Positions 36,801 through 45,366 are shown, numbered from the stretch's first letter. The stretch is 64,000 nt of DNA from CALAGB01 sp963713965 (GCA_963713965.1 OY970217.1:3162001-3226000), one strand, 5' to 3'. Made by a program: numbers and translations. The notes: generated by a model from the sequence alone, not told the origin.

Positions 36801-37909
36801 ATCTGCCCGAGAACGTATACCTTTGGATCACCCGGAAGTCGAGCAGCCGAGAGGCTGACCAGTCCCCACACGAGCGTGCCGTCCTTATGCAGGTAGCGGC
36901 GTGTATATCGCGCGGCCAAAACGGTCCCGTCGACCACATTGCCCCGCTGGTGGACCGAATCATCGAGGTCATCCGGATGGGTCAGCGCCGTGATGTCGGT
37001 TCCCAGAAGTTCCTGCTCGCTGTAGCCGACCATTTCGCAGAATTGCTGGTTGACACGGATGATGGTGCCATCTTGATCGGCGATCGCCATTGGCGTGGCG
37101 GCATCGACGAACGCGCTCCGGAACTCTGATTCACTGCGGCGCAACGTTTCTTCAGTTGCTTTCTGTTTCGTGATATCGACGATGAACCCTTGCCAAAATG
37201 GTCGATCGCCCTCGTGGAATGCCGCGTCGTTGCGAACCCAGACATATGTGCCGTCCGGACGCACGTAGCGATACTCGATGCTGAACGAGTCACGCGTGTG
37301 TGCGATGTCAGTGAAAAGATTTGCGACCCGAGAAACGTCGTCGGGATGGATGATGGACAAGTCGAATGAAGCATCGCGATTCCAACATTCGTTCGAATAG
37401 CCCGTGATGGCCTCGATCTGCGGGCTCATAGAACTTGCGGTAGCCGAGTGGTCGTTGAGACTCACGGTGTAGGTTGCGGCTGGGAGCGACTCGATAAGCG
37501 AGTTATATCGGTCGCGTACGTGTCGAAGCTCGGACGTTGCGCGGTCGAGCTTGGTCGTGTCGTTGATGATGACGACCCAGCCTGTTGGCAATCCCTCCGT
37601 GCCGGAAACCGGAGCACTGGACACGGCAGCAACGAACGACGAACCATCACGTCGTCCGAGCTCGATGGTGTTGGATGAACGTGAACTGCTACTCAGGAGA
37701 TGGTCGAGTGATCCGTTTTCTGGAGATGTCTTTTCTGATACGACGAGCAAATCGAAACGTTCGCCGATCGCATCGTCGGCGGCGAAGCCGAACAAATTGA
37801 CGGCCGCGTCAGTCCAACTCTGGATGACTCCATTGGCATCAGTGATCACGATGGCTTGGTTGAGCCACGCCGTCGTGAGCGCTTTCAATTGTAGTTCGGC
37901 CGATTTTGT
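33821..37909 (-). CDS. Multi-sensor cyclic-di-GMP protein: PAS x5, GAF, PAS, GGDEF, EAL
   Basis: I choose the ATG at 37909 (MTKSAELQLK, 1,362 residues); 66 more upstream codons lack sensor-like sequence. Five consecutive PAS or PAS-PAC units (about 10-650, each ending in a DITxxK/DVTDR-type linker), a GAF-like domain (about 655-815) and a sixth PAS (about 820-945) precede a GGDEF domain with intact RLGGDEFVIL and an RKSD inhibitory site five residues before it. The EAL domain has intact EALVRW, ARQFREP, DDFGTGYSSLAHL and QGFLLSPPL. Both synthesis and breakdown of c-di-GMP are therefore possible. There is no transmembrane helix, so the sensing is cytoplasmic. Confidence 0.93.
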   Translation of the reverse strand, partial: TKSAELQLKALTTAWLNQAIVITDANGVIQSWTDAAVNLFGFAADDAIGERFDLLVVSEKTSPENGSLDHLLSSSSRSSNTIELGRRDGSSFVAAVSSAPVSGTEGLPTGWVVIINDTTKLDRATSELRHVRDRYNSLIESLPAATYTVSLNDHSATASSMSPQIEAITGYSNECWNRDASFDLSIIHPDDVSRVANLFTDIAHTRDSFSIEYRYVRPDGTYVWVRNDAAFHEGDRPFWQGFIVDITKQKATEETLRRSESEFRSAFVDAATPMAIADQDGTIIRVNQQFCEMVGYSEQELLGTDITALTHPDDLDDSVHQRGNVVDGTVLAARYTRRYLHKDGTLVWGLVSLSAARLPGDPKVYVLGQIQDITEQKLAEEQIRRMSDRYQQLVDNANDVIVSYDVQGRFNFVNRRFVELSGYSEDEAYSLRIADILHPDDRERVLNMLRQRLSGAPVPRNYMLRVLTKDGKTLHLDANVGLVVDDDGKVTRIQAFLRDVTDRAIAEEALRQSETRFRRLVERSTDAVSILDYRGVTTYQSPSSEAILGYAANDLVGQPLVSFIHSADKDLVANALEDLTKTSSGMVELGYRIHDRSGQVRWIESTFRNRLDDPSVAGIVVNSRNNTDRHRVDHVRSVQNNVLRLLIEGRPLSEVLSAVCAAVTSQIDGAAACVLMADSELNAESCDASPNDADAVRVLREHGVTLQRIANLTHENGGRSRQVVELPLQRRSSQRSRYHHSWSIPIASAGSRELWGALAILIDDQRGPEPEEAQVIAEAMSLAHLAMYRYRTEQERRENERLLRLVLDTLPVGVRVADADGRITMMNSADIGLRDAPSTDSQPEKVTGNAPSQRDLSTPEQGWGMSNAIRYGEATINREIDIPGEDGQPKTILHSAVPIRRPDGRIAGAVVVNHDISDRKVLEQRLIDQALHDGLTGLPNRKLLLDRLEHALDRSQRTGVPLAVIFFDLDNLKIVNDSLGHGLGDALIIEVGRRVNAGLRKSDTVARLGGDEFVILVEEVGDVAGALRVVKKIESILNKPIMLDGRSVQVTASLGIALSRDGGSLPEEIIRDADTAMYRAKRAGRAQHAVFDPEMHRETLRRLEIEQDLRVAIEQDGLRLHFQPQFRISTGRVIGLEALVRWQHDEKGLIPPHEFIGIAEETGLIVPLGRCVLLEACTQAKRWLDLGLLSHDVWISVNLSARQFREPTLIDDVIRSLTNSGLPARHLTLEMTESTIMDDPEQARSVLNRLHDLGVQLAIDDFGTGYSSLAHLTRFPFDFLKMDRTFIDALGERGSESVLISTMVQLGHAMSMQIIGEGIESAKQLEILRQLGCDIAQGFLLSPPLAPEQIPSLLDGPAGLEN

Positions 37910-38133
37910 CATGAGATCCGGCCCGATGTTGCCAGCGCCGCCGAGCAGACAGGGAGAACACGTAGTCGACGACGGTGACAACCGTCTACGCGCATCGATG
38001 CTGAAATAAATGGTATCGCCATCTATACAAGATGCCCTATGACTTTGGTCATTGTTTCGCATGTGTGCGCGGATGTGACTGGTCACCGGGGTTGGGTGTG
38101 AGGACAAGTCAAGATATTTCGGGAAACAATAAC

Positions 38134-38157
38134 GGCTCCCGGCGAATTCCGAGAGCC
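38134..38157 (-). terminator. Terminator after the serS/tRNA-Ser unit
   Basis: GGCTC and GAGCC with inner CCG/CGG pairing form a hairpin. Read on the minus strand it is followed by GTTATTGTTT, ten bases after the end of tRNA-Ser(GCU). Confidence 0.6.
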
Positions 38158-38166
38158 ATCTTGAGG

Positions 38167-38256
38167 CGGGAAGGGAGGGATTCGAACCCTCGGAGGACTT
38201 ATATCGCCCTCAACCGCTTAGCAGGCGGCCCCATTCGACCACTCTGGCACCTTCCC
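38167..38256 (-). tRNA. tRNA-Ser (anticodon GCU)
   Basis: Read on the minus strand, GGGAAGG pairs with CCTTCCC as the acceptor stem, with discriminator G. The anticodon loop CTGCTAA lies between CCGC and GCGG. A long variable arm (class II) and GGTTCGAATCC T-arm follow. The length of 90 bases suits tRNA-Ser. CCA is not encoded. Confidence 0.95.
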
Positions 38257-38271
38257 AGCGTTCAGTTGTGG

Positions 38272-38354
38272 CGGAGAGGGAGGGATTCGAACCCCCGGAC
38301 CTTTCGGTCAACTGTTTTCAAGACAGCCGCCTTAAGCCGCTCGGCCACCTCTCC
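38272..38354 (-). tRNA. tRNA-Ser (anticodon UGA)
   Basis: Read on the minus strand, GGAGAGG pairs with CCTCTCC, discriminator G, and the D-arm reads GGCCGAGCGGCTTAAGGC. The loop CTTGAAA gives anticodon TGA. The variable arm is a hairpin around GACCGAAAGGTC and the T-arm is GGTTCGAATCC. It is 15 bases upstream of tRNA-Ser(GCU), so the two are surely one transcript. Confidence 0.95.
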
Positions 38355-38562
38355 GCGTGTGGCCCGCGAGTGACCGGCGCCGGAAAAACCACAGCCAACT
38401 CATGTGAGTGGCTGCCGAAACGTCTCTTCCAGCGCACACATCCGCGCGTTCGCTCAGCAGATTATACCGGCTCACCTGACCCGCTTCAACGAACGTCGGC
38501 CCGTCCAACGATTGGCTCCGCGGTACAGGCGAGCGACTTCAGGCGCGTGTGGCTCAGCCACA

Positions 38563-39843
38563 CTACTCCGGCTGCAGGCCGATGGTCTCTTGGCCGCCCA
38601 TGTAACCGCGCAGTACTTCCGGAACCAGGATCGTCCCGTCCTCCTGCTGATAGTTCTCCATGATCGCGATCAACGTTCGCGGCAGTGCCAGCCCAGAACC
38701 GTTCAAGGTGTTCACGAACTGTGGTCGGGCGCCCTCTGACGGTCGATATCGGATGTTGGCTCGCCGCGCCTGGAAATCGCGGAAGTTTGAGCAAGACGAA
38801 ACTTCGAGCCACTCTTCGGAACCTGGTGCCCACAGCTCCAGATCGATCTTGCGCGCGGCGACGAAGGAGAGATCTCCCGTACAAATCTCGACCACACGGT
38901 AGGGGATGTCGAGCATCTGCAGCAGGTCCTCAGCGTCGGCCGAAAGCCGTAACAGCTCGTCGTCCGACGTATCCGGTTCGACGAACTTCACCATCTCGAC
39001 CTTCTCGAACTGGTGCACGCGCTTGATTCCGCGTACGTCCCGACCGGCCGACGTCTGCTCTCTGCGGAAGCAGGCGGAGTGGGCCACGCGGTAAATCGGC
39101 AACTTGCCCGGATCGATGATCTCGTCCCGATACAGATTGGTGACCGAGACCTCCGCGGTAGGGATGAGCCAGAGGTCGGATTGGTCGTCCCGATAGAGAG
39201 CGTCGGCAAATTTCGGCAGGTTTCCGGTGCCGGTCATGGAATCGCGCCGCACCAGATAGGGCGGATAGACCTCGAAGTAGCCATGCTTCTTGACGTGCGT
39301 GTCGACCATCCAGGTGATCAGCGCTCGCTGCAATCGCGCCATGTCGCCGCGCAGGAAGTAGAAGCGGGACCCGGAGACCTTCACGCCGCGCGCGAAGTCG
39401 ATCAGCCGCATCTCCTCGGCAACCTCCCAGTGCGGCCGCACCGGGAAGTCGAACTCCTTCGGAGTACCCCACGTGCGCGTGACGACGTTGCCCGACTCAT
39501 CGGGACCATCCGGCACGTCCGGGTCTGGGAGGTTGGGTACTTCCAGCAAAAGCGAATTGAGCCGGTCGTCGACGTCGGCAACTTCGGCGTCCAGACGCTG
39601 GATCTCGTCCCCAAGATCGCGCATCGTTGCGATGCGTTCGTCTCGCTCGGGACCGGCCTTGAGGCGGCTGATCTCCTTGGATCCGGCGTTGCGCGTCGCC
39701 TTGTGTTCCTCGACCTCGCTCAGCAGATCACGCCTCCGGGCATCGAGTTCCAGAATCTCATCGATCGGCGCATCGGCATGAAGTCGCGCGATTCCTGCTC
39801 GGACCAGATCGGGCTGTTCACGAATCAATCGAATATCCAGCAT
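38563..39843 (-). CDS. serS: Seryl-tRNA synthetase
   Basis: The protein starts MLDIRLIREQPDLVR (426 residues; seven more codons upstream look unrelated). The N-terminal long coiled-coil arm (about 30-105) grips the long arm of tRNA-Ser. Class II motif 2 is in HSACFRREQTSAGRDVRG and motif 3 in SGLALPRTLIAIMENYQQ. It charges tRNA-Ser and, in Sec-using organisms, tRNA-Sec with serine. Two tRNA-Ser genes follow on the same strand about 200 bases downstream. A Sec-type radical SAM gene lies two genes upstream. Confidence 0.97.
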   Translation of the reverse strand: MLDIRLIREQPDLVRAGIARLHADAPIDEILELDARRRDLLSEVEEHKATRNAGSKEISRLKAGPERDERIATMRDLGDEIQRLDAEVADVDDRLNSLLLEVPNLPDPDVPDGPDESGNVVTRTWGTPKEFDFPVRPHWEVAEEMRLIDFARGVKVSGSRFYFLRGDMARLQRALITWMVDTHVKKHGYFEVYPPYLVRRDSMTGTGNLPKFADALYRDDQSDLWLIPTAEVSVTNLYRDEIIDPGKLPIYRVAHSACFRREQTSAGRDVRGIKRVHQFEKVEMVKFVEPDTSDDELLRLSADAEDLLQMLDIPYRVVEICTGDLSFVAARKIDLELWAPGSEEWLEVSSCSNFRDFQARRANIRYRPSEGARPQFVNTLNGSGLALPRTLIAIMENYQQEDGTILVPEVLRGYMGGQETIGLQPE

Positions 39844-39940
39844 CAGGATGTCCTTTTCACTCACTTCTCAGCAACGCGCGGACGACAGGGCACGTGCGAT
39901 GGCGTGCCTGATGAGGGCGACCGCACCGGCCGCCGGAGTG

Positions 39941-40525
39941 CTAACTGAGCCCGTTGTGGAGTGACTCGAAACCGGGAATGAATTTCAACCAGGCTTCATC
40001 AACGCTTGAGTTTATCGCACGTTGAATGGAGTAATAGCGCCCGGCCCGTGGCTCGGCCGGATCCGTACGCAGGCGCAGCCTCGCTTCAGCCGGAGTCTTG
40101 CCCCCCTTGCGATGGTTGCAGGATCGGCAGGCGCTGACGAGGTTCTCCCAGGAATGTACACCCCCCTTGGAGCGGGGAATGATGTGGTCGATGGTGAGAT
40201 CACGCGTCCGCTCTCCGCAGTATTGGCAAGTGAAGTTGTCACGAATGAAGATCTCGCGCCGGCAGAGCTTCACGCGCGGATGCGGCCGGCGAATCATGTA
40301 GGCCAGGCGGATGACAGATGGCGCGTCATAGCGCTGCCGCGCGGTGGGAACGCCGACCTCGTAAGCTTCGAGGATCTCAGCTTTCCCAGTGATCACCAGA
40401 ATGATCGCCCGCCGGATGTTGCAGACATTGAGCGGCTCATAGTTGTGGTTCAAAACGAGAACCGAGTGGAAACCGTTGAGGTGCTGATGTCCGTTGTTGA
40501 ATTGAGCAGGTTCGGCGTCGTCCAA
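39941..40525 (-). CDS. HNH endonuclease family protein
   Basis: The longest frame begins at 40609, but that lies inside a strong promoter, so I start at TTG 40525 (MDDAEPAQFNNGHQHL, 194 residues), six bases after AGAGG. The conserved part begins VLVLNHNYEPLNVCNIRRAI. The HNH motif is complete: CQYCG, DHIIPRSKGG with the catalytic His and Asn/His partners, and ACRSCNHRKGG, with four zinc-binding cysteines. This is a widespread single-gene family of unknown target. About 100 bases separate it from serS, and it may be cotranscribed. Confidence 0.88.
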   Translation of the reverse strand: MDDAEPAQFNNGHQHLNGFHSVLVLNHNYEPLNVCNIRRAIILVITGKAEILEAYEVGVPTARQRYDAPSVIRLAYMIRRPHPRVKLCRREIFIRDNFTCQYCGERTRDLTIDHIIPRSKGGVHSWENLVSACRSCNHRKGGKTPAEARLRLRTDPAEPRAGRYYSIQRAINSSVDEAWLKFIPGFESLHNGLS

Positions 40526-40580
40526 GCTGGGCCTCTGTCCGCGACTGTATGATATCCCGATCACCCACGTTTGCCAGAAA

Positions 40581-40609
40581 ATCATAGCAATCGACGCGTT
40601 CTGCAACAA
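40581..40609 (-). promoter_or_regulatory. Strong candidate promoter of the HNH gene (and possibly serS and tRNA-Ser)
   Basis: Read on the minus strand, TTGTTG (40604-40609) is followed by a 17-base spacer and TATGAT (40581-40586), with TG one base before the -10 (extended -10). This is the best sigma-70-like site I found in the window. Confidence 0.7.
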
Positions 40610-40705
40610 CGCGACGATTTGCCTTGAACGTTTAGTGGTCGTTTAGGGGCGGCGCGTGAGGATGTCACTCGGATTCACCGCGTCGCCATCGGAATCTTGA
40701 GGTGT

Positions 40706-42190
40706 CTACTGGGCCGAACCAAACTGGTCGGCGGTCGGTTCCGCTCAGCAGAACCAGGATTCGGTGAGGCGCGGCGGCCGACGCCAGGTTCCTTCCGGAA
40801 TGGAACTGATCGCGGGCGGTTGCAGCCCGGCCATGCCCCAGGCCAGCATCTTGATGCGTTCGAACGTGTCCCGCGCTTCGATACCGTCCCGATCGGCGGC
40901 CTCAACCGCACGGGCAACTGCAACCTGAAGCTCGTCGAGCCGCGAGTCCGGGTTCGACCAGCGGTAGGTGTAACCCGCCTCATCCAGTTCGCCTAACCAC
41001 TCAACCGTCTCCGGTCGGCCCAACAAGGCTGAACCTGGCGGAACCAGTAGCCGGATCGAAAGGTGTACCGGATCGACGTTTTCGATCAGGTCGTTCTCCT
41101 GGATGAAGGTCAGGAGCTCGAGATAGTCGTCCAGTGTCGTCCAGGGCGTGAACGGCAGCAGCGATGGCCGCATGGCAATCCCAGCATCGTCCAGAACCTT
41201 CAACGCTTCGACGACGTCCTGCTTGGTGTGTCCTTTGTCGATTCGTTCGAGGATCGTCTCACTGACCGACTCGACGGCTGATACCGCGAAGACGCAACCG
41301 AGTTCGCCGTACTCCGGCATCAGATCTCGATGCTCCAGGATGTGCTCGATGCGTGTGGTCATGTCGAAGGTGACGTGCGGGAATTCCCCATGCAGTTCCC
41401 GGCAGATGCGGAGCGAGTGGGTCGGTCCGTTGAGGAAGTCAGGATCGCCGAATGTGACGTGACCGGCTCCCTGTCGGACCTGCTGACGAATGTCATCCAG
41501 TACCACCGCGCGAGGGATGGCGAAGAATCGACCGTGATAAATGGGAACCACAGGGCAGTGGAGGCACGTGTGGTGGCAGCCGCGCGTCGTCTCGGTGTAC
41601 CCGGCTCGGATGGCCTGGTCGCCTCGCAGCAGATGCGCGTAGCTCTGCAGATCCGGAAGCGATTCACGCACAGGCATCGGGAATGAAGTCCGCTGAATAA
41701 CGGGATCCACGCGATGTCCCGGGCTGCTCACGCCTTTGATCGGCTCACGCCACGTCCCGTGTTCAATCGCCGCACACAGAATGACCAGAGGTTGTTCGAA
41801 TTCACCGCCGATGACAAAGTCCGCGTGATTCTTCAATAGATAGTCGGCGTTGAGCCAAGCGTAGAGTCCGTAGAAGCAAGTCAGCGCGTCCGGGTTGACT
41901 CGACGAACCCGCTCGGCAAGCTGGGTGCCCAGCCGGAGTGCCGTGTGCATCGGTACAGACAAGGCAACCAGTCGAGCGGCCGAGATATCTCGGTCTTCAA
42001 GGTCATCGACAGATGTGTCAACGATGCGTGGGGAATATCCGTTCTGTCGCAGATAGGCGTTGGGGAAGGCGAGGTTCAGCGGCTGATGGCCCAGCTCGTA
42101 GCACGAGACGAGCAGCACGGCACCGGCGCGCTTCACGTCCCGCGCCTCGGCTCCAACTGTGTTTCTGCGCATTGTGTCGACGCTGACCAT
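40706..42190 (-). CDS. B12-binding-domain radical SAM selenoprotein with CUAEP tail
   Basis: A 481-codon frame ends ESWFC then TGA (40745-40747). Reading the TGA as selenocysteine gives C-U-A-E-P followed by TADQFGSAQ and TAG 40706-40708: 494 residues. A CUAEP/CCAEP tail is known to me for a family of B12-domain radical SAM proteins, so this matches closely. Twelve bases after TGA a hairpin with a three-base GTT loop and one bulged U fits a bacterial SECIS. Before that, residues about 20-150 form a cobalamin-type Rossmann domain; TTRGCHHTCLHCPV (Cx3Cx2C) holds the 4Fe-4S cluster, and AVSAVESVSETILERIDKGH is typical. The reaction is unknown. The start may be ATG 42190 or an ATG six codons on. 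Confidence 0.85.
40713..40732 (-). promoter_or_regulatory. Candidate bacterial SECIS element
   Basis: Read on the minus strand, GCCGACCA pairs with TGGT(T)CGGC over eight pairs with one bulged T, loop GTT. It starts 12 bases after the UGA, near the usual spacing. The bulge is on the 3' side here, so the similarity to the E. coli fdhF element is only partial. Confidence 0.55.
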
Positions 42191-42272
42191 GAGTCCCCCG
42201 CACTAACGCGGTTACGATTGAAGTAAGCCTAACGTCAGACCGACGATGCGACAAGTCAACCATCCGAGTCAG

Positions 42273-45176
42273 TTAGTCGGCCGCGACGGCTACCTCATGG
42301 AGGACGGCTCGCAGCGCCTGGCCCGTGTAGGAGCCGTCGGCGTTTGCGACCTGTTCCGGGGTTCCCGTGGCAATGACACGTCCACCGGCCTCGCCCCCGT
42401 CGGGGCCAAGATCGATGAGCCAGTCAGCCGACTTGATTACGTCCAGGTTGTGCTCGATCACCAGCACAGTGTTTCCCGCGTCTGTCAATCGCTGCAGCAC
42501 GCCGAGGAGTCGCTCGATGTCAGCGAAGTGGAGACCGGTCGTCGGCTCATCGAGAATGTAAAGCGTCTTGCCCGTGGCTCTGCGGCTCAGCTCCGCACTG
42601 AGCTTGATGCGTTGCGCCTCGCCACCGGAGAGCGTGGTCGCGGGCTGGCCAAGATGAATGTAGCCGAGCCCAACGTCATACAACGTCTGCATCTTGTTGC
42701 GGACGGCCGGAATGTTCTCGAAAAACTCAAGCGCTTCCTCAACCGTCAGATCCAGGACGTCGGAAATACTCTTGCCACGGTATTTGATCTCGAGCGCTTC
42801 GCGATTATAGCGTCTACCGTTGCACACCTCGCACGGCACGTAGACGTCCGGCAGGAACTGCATCTCGATGGCGATGATCCCCTCGCCCTGGCATGCCTCG
42901 CAGCGTCCGCCCTTCACGTTGAAGGAGAAGCGGCCCGGTTTATAGCCACGCGCCCGCGCTTCCGGCATTGAGGCGAAGAGATCACGAATAGGTGTGAACG
43001 CCCCAGTATAGGTGGCGGGATTCGATCTTGGCGTCCGCCCGATGGGACTCTGGTCGATCTCGATGACCTTATCGAGGTGCTCGATACCGTCGATTCCGGA
43101 ATGCTTGCCGGCGCGTGCCTTGGCGCGATGCAGGATCTGCGCGAGACGCGGGTGAAGCGTGTCGGTCACCAGCGAGCTCTTGCCAGAGCCGGAAACGCCG
43201 GTGACGCAGACGAATGTGCCGAGCGGGATATCGACGTCCACGTCCTTCAGGTTGTTCTCGCGCGCGCCGCGAATCACGAGATGGTTCCCGTTGCCTCGGC
43301 GGCGTTCGCTCGGTGCCAGGATTTGCCGCGTGCCGGTCAGATATTGACCGGTGATCGACTCCTGTACTTTCTCGACCTCGTCAATGGTGCCCTCGGCCAC
43401 CACGTAACCACCATGCTCGCCCGCGCCCGGACCGATATCGATTAGCCAGTCCGCTGAGCGCATGGTCTCCTCGTCATGTTCCACCACGATCAGGGTGTTT
43501 CCCAGGTCGCGTAGGCGCACCAGTGTGCGGATCAGGCGCTCGTTGTCCCTGTGATGCAGGCCGATGCTCGGCTCGTCGAGGATGTAGAGGACGCCCATCA
43601 AACGACTGCCGATTTGGGTCGCCAGGCGGATGCGCTGCGCTTCGCCACCAGAGAGCGTCGCGGCGCCGCGGTCAAGCGTCAGATAGTCGAGCCCGACATC
43701 GACAAGGAAGCTAAGCCGCTCGCGGACTTCTTTCAATATCTGTCGGGCGATCATGAACTCACGATCGGTGAGAAGCGCCTGCCCCGGCTCCTCGTTTGAG
43801 AGTCCCAAGGCGAAGTCAAGGGTTTCAGAAATCGACCGGTTTGTGACGTCCACGATCGAACGTCCACCCACCGTGACGGCACGACTCTCCGGCTTCAAGC
43901 GCGCACCGCCACAGACCGGGCACGCTCGTTCCGCCATGTATTGTTCAATCTCGTTGCGCACGTAGTCGGACGACGTGCTGTCGTAGCGCCGCCGCAGGTT
44001 CGGAATCACGCCTTCGTACGAGACTTCATACGAGCGCGTGCGGCCTTGGCGGGAGCGGTATTCGACCCGAACCTTCTCTTTCCCTCGTCTGGAACCACCG
44101 TTCAAGATGTAGTCGATCACGTCGTTGGGAAGCTCGCGTACGGGAACGTCGACCGAGAACTCGAGCTTCTTCGAAAGCGCGATCAAGACGGCGTCGTACC
44201 AGGCGGTGCTGTCGCGTCCCGCCTTGGACCAGGGAGCGATGGCTCCGTCGGCCAGAGACCGGCCCCTGTCCGGAATAAGCAGATCGGGATCGAGCTCCAT
44301 GCGCATGCCGAGTCCGTCGCATTCAGGACAGGCGCCGTGCGGGCTGTTGAAGGAGAAGCTGCGCGGCTCGAGCTCGCTGAAGCTGATGCCGCAATGCGCG
44401 CAGGCATAGTTCTCGGAGAAGATCATCTCTTCACCGTCGATGATCGATGCCGTCGCCACACCGTGACCAAGCTTCAGCGCCGTCTCCAGCGAATCGATCA
44501 ACCGGATACGATTGGCATGCATCTCTTCGAGGTCGTCGTGACGGATAACGATCCGGTCCACTACCGCCTCGACCGTGTGTTGCTTGTAACGCGCCATTTT
44601 GATGGTCTCTTCGATGTCGTGAATTTCACCGTCGACGCGCACTCGAGAGAATCCGGCGCGCCGAACTTCGTCCAGCACCGCCTGGTGCTCGCCTTTGCGG
44701 TCCTTGATGAGTGCTCCGAGGATCATCAGGCGTGTGCCGTCCGGCAATCCCTGAATGATCTCGGCCATCTGCTGAACCGACTGCTGAGCGATCGGACGAC
44801 CGCAGTTTGGGCAGTGAGGATGGCCGATTCGGGCGTAGAGAAGGCGCAGGTGATCATAGATTTCGGTGACCGTGCCGACCGTCGATCGAGGGTTTCGGCT
44901 GGCGCTCTTCTGGTCGATCGAGATGGCCGGCGAAAGTCCCTCAATCTGATCGACGTCCGGTTTCTCCATCAATCCAAGGAACTGCCTGGCGTAGGCGGAG
45001 AGAGACTCGACGTAGCGTCGCTGTCCTTCAGCGTAAATTGTGTCGAATGCCAGGCTCGACTTTCCGGATCCGGAGAGACCCGTGATGATCACCAGCTTGT
45101 CGCGCGGGATCTCGACGTCGATGTTCTTCAGGTTGTGCTCTCGCGCGCCACGGATGATGATCTTGTCGTTAGCCAT
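42273..45176 (-). CDS. uvrA: Excinuclease ABC subunit A
   Basis: The start gives MANDKIIIRGAREHNLKNID (967 residues). The two ABC ATPase modules have Walker A GLSGSGKSSLAFDT and GVSGSGKSSLVTDT and signature LSGGEAQRI in both (VATLSGGEAQRIRLA and TTLSGGEAQRIKLS types). Zinc fingers CPNCG, CAHCGISFSELEPRSF with CPEC, and CEACQGEG with CEVC are intact. UvrA finds helix-distorting lesions and loads UvrB. Its length is normal. A LexA-like box lies 31 bases upstream of the start, suggesting SOS control. Confidence 0.97.
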   Translation of the reverse strand: MANDKIIIRGAREHNLKNIDVEIPRDKLVIITGLSGSGKSSLAFDTIYAEGQRRYVESLSAYARQFLGLMEKPDVDQIEGLSPAISIDQKSASRNPRSTVGTVTEIYDHLRLLYARIGHPHCPNCGRPIAQQSVQQMAEIIQGLPDGTRLMILGALIKDRKGEHQAVLDEVRRAGFSRVRVDGEIHDIEETIKMARYKQHTVEAVVDRIVIRHDDLEEMHANRIRLIDSLETALKLGHGVATASIIDGEEMIFSENYACAHCGISFSELEPRSFSFNSPHGACPECDGLGMRMELDPDLLIPDRGRSLADGAIAPWSKAGRDSTAWYDAVLIALSKKLEFSVDVPVRELPNDVIDYILNGGSRRGKEKVRVEYRSRQGRTRSYEVSYEGVIPNLRRRYDSTSSDYVRNEIEQYMAERACPVCGGARLKPESRAVTVGGRSIVDVTNRSISETLDFALGLSNEEPGQALLTDREFMIARQILKEVRERLSFLVDVGLDYLTLDRGAATLSGGEAQRIRLATQIGSRLMGVLYILDEPSIGLHHRDNERLIRTLVRLRDLGNTLIVVEHDEETMRSADWLIDIGPGAGEHGGYVVAEGTIDEVEKVQESITGQYLTGTRQILAPSERRRGNGNHLVIRGARENNLKDVDVDIPLGTFVCVTGVSGSGKSSLVTDTLHPRLAQILHRAKARAGKHSGIDGIEHLDKVIEIDQSPIGRTPRSNPATYTGAFTPIRDLFASMPEARARGYKPGRFSFNVKGGRCEACQGEGIIAIEMQFLPDVYVPCEVCNGRRYNREALEIKYRGKSISDVLDLTVEEALEFFENIPAVRNKMQTLYDVGLGYIHLGQPATTLSGGEAQRIKLSAELSRRATGKTLYILDEPTTGLHFADIERLLGVLQRLTDAGNTVLVIEHNLDVIKSADWLIDLGPDGGEAGGRVIATGTPEQVANADGSYTGQALRAVLHEVAVAAD

Positions 45177-45206
45177 GCAGCCTCGTAATTCATCCAATTC
45201 GGAATG

Positions 45207-45220
45207 CGAACATACGATCG
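45207..45220 (-). promoter_or_regulatory. Candidate LexA/DinR (SOS) box of uvrA
   Basis: The site reads CGAAC-ATAC-GATCG on the plus strand, one mismatch from the DinR-type consensus CGAAC-N4-GTTCG. It lies between a -10 box and the uvrA start, a place where a repressor would block transcription. Confidence 0.55.
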
Positions 45221-45229
45221 TAAGTTCTT

Positions 45230-45235
45230 ATTGTA
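45230..45235 (-). promoter_or_regulatory. Candidate -10 box of uvrA
   Basis: TACAAT on the minus strand, ten bases upstream of the LexA-like box. No convincing -35 is seen. Confidence 0.45.
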
Positions 45236-45366
45236 CGGCGTGTCGATCCAAGTTGCATCCACCTAGTGGGCGTCTTAATGTTTCCCGAAATTCGGATTTG
45301 CGAAGGGCAAATCCGCCCCGCAAATTAATGCCGATTCTGCGGATCGACGACTTAGCCAAAGGTCTC

